NCBI GenBank assembly: GCA_947627815.1
Contig: CANQXN010000073.1
Coordinates: forward strand, 1 to 8,280
DNA length: 8,280 nt
DNA from: an uncultured Clostridia bacterium
GTDB taxonomy: Bacteria; Bacillota; Clostridia; Oscillospirales; CAG-272
Direction of reading: 5' to 3'
The position numbers and the translations under genes are program-made. Under the pieces are notes generated by a model. It was given only the letters and a program-made list of their open reading frames with translations, was not told where the DNA came from and ran no database searches. Position 1 is the stretch's first letter. Each line of letters starts with the position of its first letter. Positions 1 through 6,900 of the stretch are shown one piece after another.

Positions 1-1
1 C

Positions 2-742
2 CTTTCTTACCGTTCCGATCAGAATAAAAAGCAACATACCGAGGGTCGCCACGATGTCAGCTTTTTTACCGAAAGCGATCTTCATATCGAACTGCATTTT
101 ACGCTTTTGGAAGAAAACATGCCAAACGAAGGGCCGCTCGCCGATCCTTGGCAAGGGGCGTTTTTAGCAGAAGGCGCCCAGCATGAATACCGGATGCCGA
201 ACGAACTGTTCGTTTTCTATCATGTGGCTCATGCCGCCAAACATTTCAAATCGGGTGGCTGCGGCGTGCGCCCCTTTATGGATTTCTGTATTTTGGAGCG
301 CGCCTTCCCCTGCGATGAAACCGTGCTGAACGCCTATCTTGCACAGGCGGGTCTTGGCGTTTTTGCCCGCGAGATGGCGGCGCTCTCCCATTGCTGGTTT
401 GGCGGGGGAGAAAAAACGCCGCTTCTTGCCGCCATGGAAGCCTATCTGCTGTCCGGCGGCACCTACGGCACGATGGATAATCATGTGGCGGCCAAATTGG
501 GGCAGGAGAGCCGCGTTCATTATGTTTTCAGGCGCTTTTTCCCGCCGTATCGCACGATGAAGCTCTATTATCGCTATCTTGTGCGCTTTCCCTTTCTTTT
601 GCCTTTTGCGTGGGTGGCGCGCTGGTTTTCGGTGGTGTTCCACGGCCGCGCCGGCAACGCTATGCGCGAAATCAAAAAAACGCAGGTGGACGACAGCAGA
701 ATTTCGGACATTCGTACCATGTTTGACGCGCTTTCCCTTTAA
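2..742 (+). CDS. Nucleotidyltransferase-family protein, 5'-truncated by the window edge
   Basis: The reading frame is open from base 2 to the TAA at 740-742, giving 246 visible residues; the true start lies upstream of the window. The TTG at 107 and the ATG at 119 are unlikely starts, because the residues before them are in frame and look conserved (HIELHFTLLE, resembling the 'vElHw' strand of the family). Further on, a stretch reading FVFYHVAHAAKHF followed by GVRPFMDFCILE matches the helical H-x3-KH and R-x2-D-hxx-L pattern of the uncharacterised nucleotidyltransferases (NTP_transf_5 type). The catalytic GS/DxD part would lie in the missing N-terminus. The C-terminus is basic and hydrophobic (PPYRTMKLYYRYLVRFPFLLPFAW). 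Relatives often sit in polysaccharide or cell-surface loci, but the substrate is unknown. The family call rests on remembered motif similarity and is moderately sure; that this is a real gene is near certain. Confidence 0.78.
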   Translation, partial: LSYRSDQNKKQHTEGRHDVSFFTESDLHIELHFTLLEENMPNEGPLADPWQGAFLAEGAQHEYRMPNELFVFYHVAHAAKHFKSGGCGVRPFMDFCILERAFPCDETVLNAYLAQAGLGVFAREMAALSHCWFGGGEKTPLLAAMEAYLLSGGTYGTMDNHVAAKLGQESRVHYVFRRFFPPYRTMKLYYRYLVRFPFLLPFAWVARWFSVVFHGRAGNAMREIKKTQVDDSRISDIRTMFDALSL

Positions 743-761
743 CTTTTAATTCCATGCAAAA

Positions 762-804
762 ACCCGGGCGGGGTCGCCTTTCGGCGTCCCGACCCGGGTC
801 TTTT
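762..804. terminator. Bidirectional intrinsic terminator between convergent genes
   Basis: GC-rich arms 762-778 and 783-799 pair at 14 of 17 positions around a TTTC loop. Four T residues follow on the + strand (801-804), and A residues precede on the left (757-762), which read as a T-run on the other strand. It lies 19 bases after the + gene stop and just beyond the stop of the - strand lipoprotein gene, so it can serve both. Confidence 0.85.
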
Positions 805-1987
805 ATGGGTTCGGACGGACGAGAAAAATCTCGCCGGTTTTGTCGGAGCTTTCTCCCAATTTGCCCATCCCGAGGACAAAATCTTTTTCGATTTTGCAAA
901 AGCTGAAAGCGGGCAGGTCATAGGTCAGCGTGAATAGCGTCTCAAATTCCTGCCGCATAAGATCGGCAAGATCGGTTTTTCCATCTGTCGGCAGCGTCAG
1001 CCGCAAAACGGCGGTTTCGTATCCTTTGGACAGCGCTTTGTAACAGAGGAGATAGAGCGTGTCGCCTTTTGCGTAAAGATCGGCGACAAAATCGTACCCT
1101 TCCGGCATCCACTTGTGCCAAATGGCAAGATCGTCGGCGATGTAAAAGAATCCGGTAGTAAAGCAGTAGCAATCGGCGCAGGCCGTTTTGGCAAGAATCG
1201 GCACATAGACGCCGTCGGCGAGCTGTACTTGCCCTGACAGATCCGCCACCGATTCAAAAACGCCGATTTCGCCCTCCTCGCGGTATCGGAACAAAAGACT
1301 GCGATAAACGGCATACAAAGCGTCCTTGTAGACAAAGAGGTCGTAAATGCGGTTGTCGGGATCGTTTGGCAGACCGGCAAAGGGCTGCCCCTCCACCGTG
1401 AAGGGAACCGGCGTAAAGGAGGTGCCGTCGGGAGAGACCAGCAGGGGGCAAAAATCCTTGTCGGTGCCGATCGCGGCGAAGTATTTGCCGTGGAACAGCG
1501 TCATGTCAAAGGTGTGGACGGCGTGCGGCAGGACGGCGCGCGTGACAAAAGTCCCGTTTTCCAACACATAATAGTTGCCGATCTCCCAATCGTCGCTGTG
1601 CGGATCGGTGCCGGGAATGATCAGTTGGCCGTCGAGGACAAGAAAGCGGTTGATCTGCTCGTCCGGCACCCGCCCGCAGTCTTCCCATAGGGCAGAGGCA
1701 AAAGAATAGCGCCGCACGGCCGGCGGGGCGTCGTTGATGTCAAAATCGCCGGCGCCTGCATAAAGGAACCCGTCGTAAAAGAAAAGATCCCAGGGAATCG
1801 CGGCGTTGTTTTTCATCTCGCCGTAGGGCTGCCCCAACCGCGAAATTGTATAAGAAACGGCGGGGTCGGGCGTCTCCAGGCGGGGATACGCGCCGCAGGA
1901 AGACAAAAGAAGACAGAGCAAAAGACAAAACGCCAAAAAACCCGCTAAGATCTTTTTCTTATACGCTTTCATACGCCTTTCTCTCAT
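803..1987 (-). CDS. Secreted lipoprotein of unknown function, beta-propeller-like
   Basis: A 394-residue protein with a classic lipoprotein signal: basic MRERRMKAYKKK, a Leu-rich core, and lipobox LSSC with the lipidated Cys at residue 31. The mature protein would be tethered to the outer face of the membrane. The rest has repeating short units of the type 'YDGFLYAG', 'LDGQLIIPG', 'FHGKYFAAIG', 'YKDALYAVYRSLLFRY' and 'AKGDTLYLLCYKAL', at intervals of roughly 40-60 residues. This rhythm is typical of beta-propeller blades, so a propeller fold is inferred; no enzyme motif is visible. The start is uncertain: the ATG at 1987 lacks a Shine-Dalgarno sequence, while the internal ATG at 1972 (residue 6) follows GAGAAAGG at very short spacing and would give the more typical MKAYKKK start. 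It is monocistronic, with a tRNA terminator upstream and a bidirectional terminator downstream. I saw no convincing promoter. Confidence 0.85.
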   Translation of the reverse strand: MRERRMKAYKKKILAGFLAFCLLLCLLLSSCGAYPRLETPDPAVSYTISRLGQPYGEMKNNAAIPWDLFFYDGFLYAGAGDFDINDAPPAVRRYSFASALWEDCGRVPDEQINRFLVLDGQLIIPGTDPHSDDWEIGNYYVLENGTFVTRAVLPHAVHTFDMTLFHGKYFAAIGTDKDFCPLLVSPDGTSFTPVPFTVEGQPFAGLPNDPDNRIYDLFVYKDALYAVYRSLLFRYREEGEIGVFESVADLSGQVQLADGVYVPILAKTACADCYCFTTGFFYIADDLAIWHKWMPEGYDFVADLYAKGDTLYLLCYKALSKGYETAVLRLTLPTDGKTDLADLMRQEFETLFTLTYDLPAFSFCKIEKDFVLGMGKLGESSDKTGEIFLVRPNP

Positions 1988-2004
1988 TTCTGCTTGCTTT
2001 TATG

Positions 2005-2096
2005 TCTCTTGTCTTTTCTATCTTCTCTCTTATCTGGAAAAGTCACGCGTAAAAATGAGAGAAAAGAGAAGAGATAAAAGAGAAAAGAGAAGAGAA
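2005..2096. repeat. Pyrimidine-rich/purine-rich inverted block with a 21-bp-period direct repeat
   Basis: The + strand switches from almost pure pyrimidine (2005-2035) to almost pure purine (2057-2096). The 16-mer GAGAAAAGAGAAGAGA occurs at 2059-2074 and again at 2080-2095, giving a 21-base period. The purine block is an imperfect reverse complement of the pyrimidine block, so a long imperfect hairpin is possible. It lies between the tRNA terminator and the lipoprotein start. No function is evident. Confidence 0.6.
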
Positions 2097-2102
2097 CAAA
2101 AA

Positions 2103-2130
2103 GAAAAAGCCGCTTGCGCGACTTTTTTTT
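2103..2130 (-). terminator. Intrinsic terminator of the tRNA-Thr gene
   Basis: On the - strand, directly after the tRNA CCA end, AGTCGC and GCGGCT pair around a GCAA tetraloop (2108-2123) with one G-U pair. An A-run precedes the stem and a T-rich tract TTTTTCTTTTT follows it. This would end tRNA transcription before the lipoprotein gene. Confidence 0.85.
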
Positions 2131-2206
<76 letters not shown>

Positions 2207-2226
2207 AGATTCCGAACCGCTTTGTC

Positions 2227-2255
2227 ATTATAGCAAAAGCCTGGCGGTTTGTCAA
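2227..2255 (-). promoter_or_regulatory. Promoter of tRNA-Thr (consensus sigma-A type)
   Basis: Reading the - strand, TTGACA (2250-2255), a 17-base spacer and TATAAT (2227-2232) match the consensus exactly. A TGC lies directly before the -10 (extended -10). Transcription should begin near 2220, leaving a leader of about 14 nt before the mature tRNA. Confidence 0.92.
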
Positions 2256-2301
2256 GAGAAAAAAGACAAAAAGTGAAAATTATTTTCGGCGGGGCGCTCT
2301 C

Positions 2302-2330
2302 TTGATAAATGCGTGTGATTGATATATAAT
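2302..2330 (+). promoter_or_regulatory. Promoter of the tyrosine recombinase gene
   Basis: TTGATA (2302-2307), a 17-base spacer and a perfect TATAAT (2325-2330) point toward the recombinase. The start site would be near 2337, about 200 nt before the recombinase ATG. It diverges from the tRNA promoter, with 46 bases between the two -35 elements. No other gene lies between it and the recombinase. Confidence 0.82.
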
Positions 2331-2336
2331 ATTCCT

Positions 2337-2537
2337 CGACAGCAATAAGGCGTTTTGTTATCGAATGTAAGAAAAAACAGTAAAAACCGATAGAGACCGA
2401 CGGCGGAGGACAGAACCGAAAGAACAAAACGCGGATAACGCATATAAAAATGCATATAAATAAATAAAGAGAGAAACACGCCTCTCTTTTTTGTTTATAC
2501 AGAAAAATCAAAGAAATACGAAGGGAGAAAGAAAACG
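2337..2537 (+). other. Long recombinase leader with possible alternative RNA structures
   Basis: About 200 nt separate the predicted start site from the ATG, with no gene seen in it. GCGTTTTGTT (2350-2359) is a perfect reverse complement of AACAAAACGC (2423-2432). The overlapping GTTATC (2357-2362) can instead pair with GATAAC (2434-2439), so mutually exclusive pairings exist. A terminator-like hairpin follows near 2466. The downstream end carries the Shine-Dalgarno AAGGGAG (2521-2527). The layout would suit attenuation of recombinase expression, but this is inference from pairing alone. Confidence 0.4.
2466..2492 (+). terminator. Candidate attenuator hairpin in the recombinase leader
   Basis: AAAGAGAG (2466-2473) and CTCTCTTT (2482-2489) pair perfectly around an 8-nt loop, and the T-run continues to 2492. 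The stem is short and AT-rich, so termination would be partial at best. It lies 45 nt before the recombinase ATG. Confidence 0.4.
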
Positions 2538-3377
2538 ATGTCAGTCTTGGAAGAGGAAAATTTGAATCAATTCAGGCGGTATTTAATCAATGAAGAGCGT
2601 TCGCGCGTGACGGTGGAAAAATATGTGCGGGATGTTTTGGCGTTTGCGGCGTGGATGAAGGAAAGAACGCTGGAGAAAGGGGCGGTGCTGGCGTACAAAC
2701 GGCATCTGACCGAGCATTACGCGCCCGCGAGCGTCAACTCCATGCTTTCGTCGATCAACTGCTTTTTTAAATTCTGCCACAGAACCGAATGCACGGTGAA
2801 AACCCTCAAAATACAGCGCCGGGTCTTTGCCTCCGGCGAGCGGGAGCTTAGCAAAAGAGAGTATGAAAAACTGCTTACCGCCGCCAAGAATCAGCATAAC
2901 GAACGGCTCTACTTGCTGATGCAGACGGTTTGTTCCACCGGCATACGGGTATCGGAGCTGCGATATATCACTTGCGAAGCGGTCAGGAAAACCTATGCGG
3001 TGATCAGCGGCAAAGGGAAGATGCGCAAGGTGTTTTTGCCGGTTCGGCTCTGCCGGCTTTTGAGCGACTATATGAAAAAGCAAAAAATAAAAAGAGGGCC
3101 GGTTTTCGTTACCCGAACCGGCCTCCCCTTGGACAGATCCAATATATGGGCGGATATGAAAAAACTCTGCAAATCTGCGGGCGTATCCGATAAAAAAGTC
3201 TTTCCGCACAATCTCCGGCATCTTTTCGCCCGCACCTATTACAGCGTGCAGAAAGACATTGTGCGGCTGGCGGATCTTCTCGGACACTCAAGCGTGAACA
3301 CGACCCGCATTTATACGATGGAAAGCGGAGAAATCCACCGCCGGCAGATACAGTCGCTCGGCCTCTTGCGCTGTTAG
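2538..3377 (+). CDS. Tyrosine recombinase (site-specific DNA invertase of the XerC/D-like integrase family)
   Basis: A 279-residue protein of the usual length for a compact Xer-like recombinase. Residues 1-95 form the SAM-like core-binding domain (NQFRRYLINEERSRVTVEKY... NSMLSSINCFFKFCHR). Residues 105-279 are the catalytic domain with the full active-site set: Arg137 in STGIRVSEL, Lys in the GKGKMRK hairpin (159-164), His224 and Arg227 in HNLRHLF, His250 in LGHSSVNTT, and the nucleophile Tyr259, nine residues after His250. Nothing is missing, so it should be active. The ATG is supported by AAGGGAG at 2521-2527. The stop codon is 4 bp before the left copy of a perfect 26-bp inverted repeat with core-site structure, and no phage or conjugation genes are visible. 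Its likely job is therefore inversion of the adjacent promoter segment rather than element integration. Family membership is certain; the inversion role is inferred from context. Confidence 0.95.
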   Translation: MSVLEEENLNQFRRYLINEERSRVTVEKYVRDVLAFAAWMKERTLEKGAVLAYKRHLTEHYAPASVNSMLSSINCFFKFCHRTECTVKTLKIQRRVFASGERELSKREYEKLLTAAKNQHNERLYLLMQTVCSTGIRVSELRYITCEAVRKTYAVISGKGKMRKVFLPVRLCRLLSDYMKKQKIKRGPVFVTRTGLPLDRSNIWADMKKLCKSAGVSDKKVFPHNLRHLFARTYYSVQKDIVRLADLLGHSSVNTTRIYTMESGEIHRRQIQSLGLLRC

Positions 3378-3381
3378 AGCG

Positions 3382-3407
3382 CACCACATAATATAGATTA
3401 TGTTGTA
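3382..3407 (+). repeat. Left inverted repeat / recombination site (IRL)
   Basis: This 26-bp sequence is a perfect reverse complement of 3722-3747. Inside it, ACCACATAAT (3383-3392) and ATTATGTTGT (3397-3406) form arms that are reverse complements at 9 of 10 positions, around the asymmetric centre ATAG (3393-3396). That is the usual architecture of a tyrosine-recombinase core site. Identity stops abruptly at both edges (3381 and 3408). Confidence 0.95.
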
Positions 3408-3420
3408 AACATACATGCGT

Positions 3421-3449
3421 ATTATAGCATTCTATCTTCGAAAAATCAA
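3421..3449 (-). promoter_or_regulatory. Strong outward promoter inside the invertible segment, now facing left
   Basis: On the - strand, TTGATT (3444-3449), a 17-base spacer and a perfect TATAAT (3421-3426) are seen. ATGC lies immediately before the -10, giving the extended TGn motif, as in the tRNA promoter of this window. Predicted transcription starts near 3414, just inside IRL, and runs leftward across IRL into the antisense strand of the recombinase gene. After inversion it would start near 3715 and run into the 3922 gene. Confidence 0.85.
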
Positions 3450-3540
3450 CCGCTTATTTGCCCGAAATCCAATAATTCACAAAAAATTAATAATTCAAAC
3501 ATTACTTATCTGTTTTCGCGTATTTTAAGGAAGAGCAAAA

Positions 3541-3570
3541 GGCAAACAGAGAGAGATATTGCTATTTGCC
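3541..3570 (-). terminator. Weak candidate terminator or hairpin inside the invertible segment
   Basis: GGCAAACAG (3541-3549) and CTATTTGCC (3562-3570) pair at 8 of 9 positions around a 12-nt loop. On the - strand the hairpin is followed by TTTTGCTCTT, a poor T-tract. If real, it would stop leftward transcription now and rightward transcription after inversion, insulating the strong promoter from recombinase read-through. The rest of 3450-3676 shows no gene to me. Confidence 0.3.
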
Positions 3571-3676
3571 GGAAAAACAGGGGGGAAAATCCTTTTCTCT
3601 ATCGCCGAAGCAAGCCTTTTCGCGGTCACACCGATGCCTTTTTGCCGGACGCCCAAATCCCGAAATGCTCCGTGGT

Positions 3677-3705
3677 TTATCAATGTTGGCATGAAATAAT
3701 ATGAT
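3677..3705 (+). promoter_or_regulatory. Weaker candidate promoter facing the secreted-protein operon
   Basis: TTATCA (3677-3682), a 17-base spacer and TATGAT (3700-3705) give a 4/6 and a 5/6 match to consensus, without a TGn extension. Its -10 lies 16 bases inside IRR, almost the mirror position of the strong promoter (-10 13 bases inside IRL). It could give a low basal level of operon expression in the present orientation. This could also be chance in AT-rich DNA. Confidence 0.4.
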
Positions 3706-3721
3706 TCTTTCAGCTTTTTAA

Positions 3722-3747
3722 TACAACATAATCTATATTATGTGGTG
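3722..3747 (-). repeat. Right inverted repeat / recombination site (IRR)
   Basis: Perfect 26-bp reverse complement of IRL. Arms 3723-3732 and 3737-3746 flank the centre CTAT (3733-3736), the complement of the ATAG in IRL. The two crossover centres are thus in opposite orientation, which favours inversion over deletion. Confidence 0.95.
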
Positions 3748-3921
3748 ATTGGAAAAACCAAGTTAAAAACTGAAAGGAATGTTAAAAATGTTGACAAAAA
3801 AGGGTACTATCCCGAATATCCGGCCTCCGTGAACGGCGTTCGCATCGCAACAACCTATCTTCCGCGAGGGAGATAACCGACAGGGAACAATGATTCTAAT
3901 TGTAGGAAAGGATTTATTACC
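3748..3921 (+). other. Leader between the switch and the operon, with a possible 14-codon leader ORF
   Basis: 174 bp lie between IRR and the first operon gene. AAAGG (3773-3777) precedes an ATG at 3788 with good spacing, opening MLTKKGTIPNIRPP, which stops at TGA 3830-3832. It could be a leader peptide or a chance ORF. A TTGACA at 3791-3796 has no acceptable -10 at 16-18 bases, so I do not call a fixed promoter here. If that holds, the operon depends on promoters inside the invertible segment. AGGAAAGG (3904-3911) is the ribosome binding site of the next gene. Confidence 0.4.
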
Positions 3922-6900
3922 ATGAAGAAAACAAAAGTGTTTTCACTGCTTTTGGCTTGCTTGATGATTTTATCTGTTTTTCCGATGACCATTTTTGCCG
4001 ATGAGGCGCCAACCGGCTGCCCCGGTCACGGAAAAACACACAGCAAGGCAAATTGCACGCAGTACAGCCAGATCGAAGTGGTTGACCCGATTTGCGGAGA
4101 ATGGGGTTATACGCTTTATCAATGTTCTGTCTGCAAAGACTATTTTGCCGACGATTTTGTTCCGGGCGACGGAAGCGACCACGACTGGAAAGTGATAGAA
4201 GAGGCCGTTCCCGCTGTCTGCGTGAATCCCGGTAAAACCGAGAAGAAACAGTGCCAGACCTGCGGCAAAATCGTAGGCGGCGAAGTCATCCCCGCTCCCT
4301 TCCAAGATCACGATTGGCAGATTGAGAGCCAGGACGGCGACTGCGAAACCGAGGGTACGATTGTCTATTATTGCACAAGATGCGATGAACACAAGACAGA
4401 GACCACCGGCGGCGTAGGCCATAAATGGGGTACACTGCCCAAAGAGATCAAAAAAGCTCCGAAATGGAACGAAAATGGCATCGCCGTTTATGAGTGCGAA
4501 GTTTGCCACAAGACCAAAGAAGTTGAGATCTGGGGCGAACACGATCATCAGCTGATCGAGCACAAGAGACAGGATCCGACCTGCACCGCGCCCGGTATGG
4601 TGGAATATTGGGAATGCTCGATTTGCAAAAAGAACTTCACCAACAACACCGCCACCAAGGAGATCGAGGGCGATCTGGTCATCAAGGCGCTCGGCCATGA
4701 TCTTGAAAACGCCGAAGTGCTTGAGACTTACCCGGCTGTCTGCGATAACGCCGGCTGGAAAGACCTGAAGTGCAATCGCTGCGGCGAGACGGTGCGCGAA
4801 GAGATCGAGGCGCCCGGACACAGCTATGACAAAGAGCCGACCAAGATTCTACCCACCTGCGATTCCTGGGGCTTTGATGTCTATGCCTGCACCGTGTGCG
4901 GTCATGCGGAAAGAGTCGATCCTCAGAAGCCGCTCGGCCATACCGCATATAACGACGAGGCCAGCAAGGACAAAAAAGAAACGCCCGCCGACTGCGTCAC
5001 GCCCGGTTCCAGAACCTGGAAATGCGGCAGATGCGATAAGGAAATGTCCGAGACACTCGCGGCTCACGGTCATAACGAAGTGACCGTGACGGTGAAACCC
5101 ACCTGCAGCGTATTCGGCTACACCTTTACTTATTGCACCAACGAGGACTGCCCGCTCGAGGAAACGACAGAATATGAAAAAGACGGCAAGCAATACAATG
5201 TCACCGTCGATGGAAAAGGCGTACACCTGATCTCTTGCGAGGTCGGCTCGACGCTCGATCCCAACGCGCACGATTTCAAGTCCGGCACCGTCAACGAGGC
5301 GACCTGTGAAGAAGACGGCAACGCGGTCGGCTTCTGCCCGAACTGCAACGAATACTATCAAATCGTGCTTCCGGCGCTCGGCCATGATTACGATGCGTCC
5401 ATCGAGGATAATGTAACGGTAAAGGTGCCGCAAAGCTGCACGGACGACGAGGTCATTGAGGTTAAATGCTCCCGCTGCGATTCTAAGCAGGAACAGAAAA
5501 CCGATAAAAAGGCCACCGGCCATAACTTTGACGAAGGCACAGTGATCCCTCCGACTTGTCAGAAGGACGGCTGCACGCGGTACACCTGCCAAAACGGCTG
5601 CGGCACGACCAAGGAAGAGGACACCACCCATATTCATGACATTACTTATGAATATGCGTCCCTGGACGAGGCCAAGGCGGATCACCCCGGTATCGATGAA
5701 GGCAGCGTTACCGAGTTCCGTAAAGGCAACTGCCAGATCATCGGTCTTTACAGATATCACTGCGACGATTGCGGCAAGTATGTTCTTGTGGTGATTGACA
5801 ATACCGGTAAAGGCCATGTCGATCCCGGCACATACGGCGAAGAAGGCGACAAGGCGGGTCAAGCGCCTACCTGCACCGACGCCGGCTGGACAGCCGCTTA
5901 CCACTGCTCCGTGTGCGGAGAATTTGTGGAAAGCACACCTCTTGAGGCGACCGGCCACACCTGGAATAAGACGCCTGAGAAAAAGGCCACCTGCACCGCG
6001 CCCGGCACGAAAGAACGCTGGCAGTGCGATGTCTGCGAGGCAATCGATCCCGCGCATGACGGCGGCGTGATTGAACAGCTCGCGCATCAATGGGTAGACT
6101 ATGCCGAAGTGGCTCCTACTTGCAAGGATGCCGGCACCTCCGCCTATAAAGAATGTTCTGTTTGCCATACGCAGGAAGGCAAAACCACGCTTCCCGCGCT
6201 GAATCACAAGAATATGACCGTGGTTGACAGCAGAGAAATGGACTGCGAGACCTACGGTTACAAACACCATGTCTGCCCCGACTGCGGCTATGAGTACATA
6301 GACAAATATGTCGAGGGACGCGAGCACAGCTACAAAGAGAGCGGCTCCACGCCGGCGACCTGCGATAAGGACGGCAATAAGCACGAGGTTTGCGAACACA
6401 ATCCCGCGCACACCAAAGATACTCCCATCCCGGCGATCGGCCACCAGAACAAAGAAGGCCAGACGCTGAAGGACGATTGCCAGGATGAACCGACCGATCG
6501 TACCTGCGTCAACTGCAACAAGGAAATCGGAAAGTCTCACCACGATATGTTTGAGGCTCATATCAACGCGACCTGCGTCGATTACGGTTATGACATCCTT
6601 GTTTGCCGCAACTGCGGTTACAGCACCGCCACCAATGTGAACGAAGATGAACTCGGCGAGCACAACTGGGGCGACGGAGACGGCTGGGTGGTAACCGAAG
6701 AACCCACCTTCACGCACGGCGGCAAGAAAGAACGCAACTGCACGGTCTGCGGCAGACACGAAGAAGAAGACCTCGATCCCAAAGTGGGTCTTGAATTCAG
6801 CATGGAAGTTGATAACGCGGTAGTGAGCGGCGCGAAATTCTCCGATTCCTCGCTGCTTGCCGTCAAGGTCAGCTTTGACAGCTCCAAGATCGAAGCCTGG

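Larger units (their letters stand above)
3382..3747. mobile_element. Invertible promoter segment (phase-variation switch)
   Basis: 366 bp bounded by perfect 26-bp inverted repeats, with 314 bp between them. It is noncoding as far as I can see and AT-rich at both ends. It lies between a complete tyrosine recombinase gene and a two-gene secreted-protein operon. It holds a strong promoter at its left end pointing left, a weaker candidate at its right end pointing right, and an internal hairpin. Recombination between inversely oriented sites flips the DNA between them, a well-known mechanism for switching surface genes in gut bacteria. In the given orientation, the strong promoter points away from the operon. 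Inversion would place its -35 at 3680-3685 and its -10 at 3703-3708, facing the operon. Confidence 0.88.

Noticed and set aside
107..742. Full-length gene starting at TTG 107 or ATG 119.
   Set aside because: The frame is open to the window edge with family-like residues before these codons, so the gene is truncated by the window and does not start here.
3382..3747. Insertion sequence or MITE bounded by terminal inverted repeats.
   Set aside because: No transposase lies inside and no target-site duplication is visible outside the repeats (GAGCG left, ATTGG right). The repeats have recombinase core-site symmetry and outward promoters instead.
3791..3819. Fixed promoter starting with TTGACA upstream of the large gene.
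   Set aside because: The -35 is perfect, but at 16-18 bases the -10 candidates (CGAATA, GAATAT, AATATC) are poor, and the hexamer falls inside the small leader frame.
4093..6759. CRISPR array or tandem DNA repeat.
   Set aside because: The periodicity is at the protein level, with variable unit length and diverged DNA. There are no identical short repeats with regular spacers.
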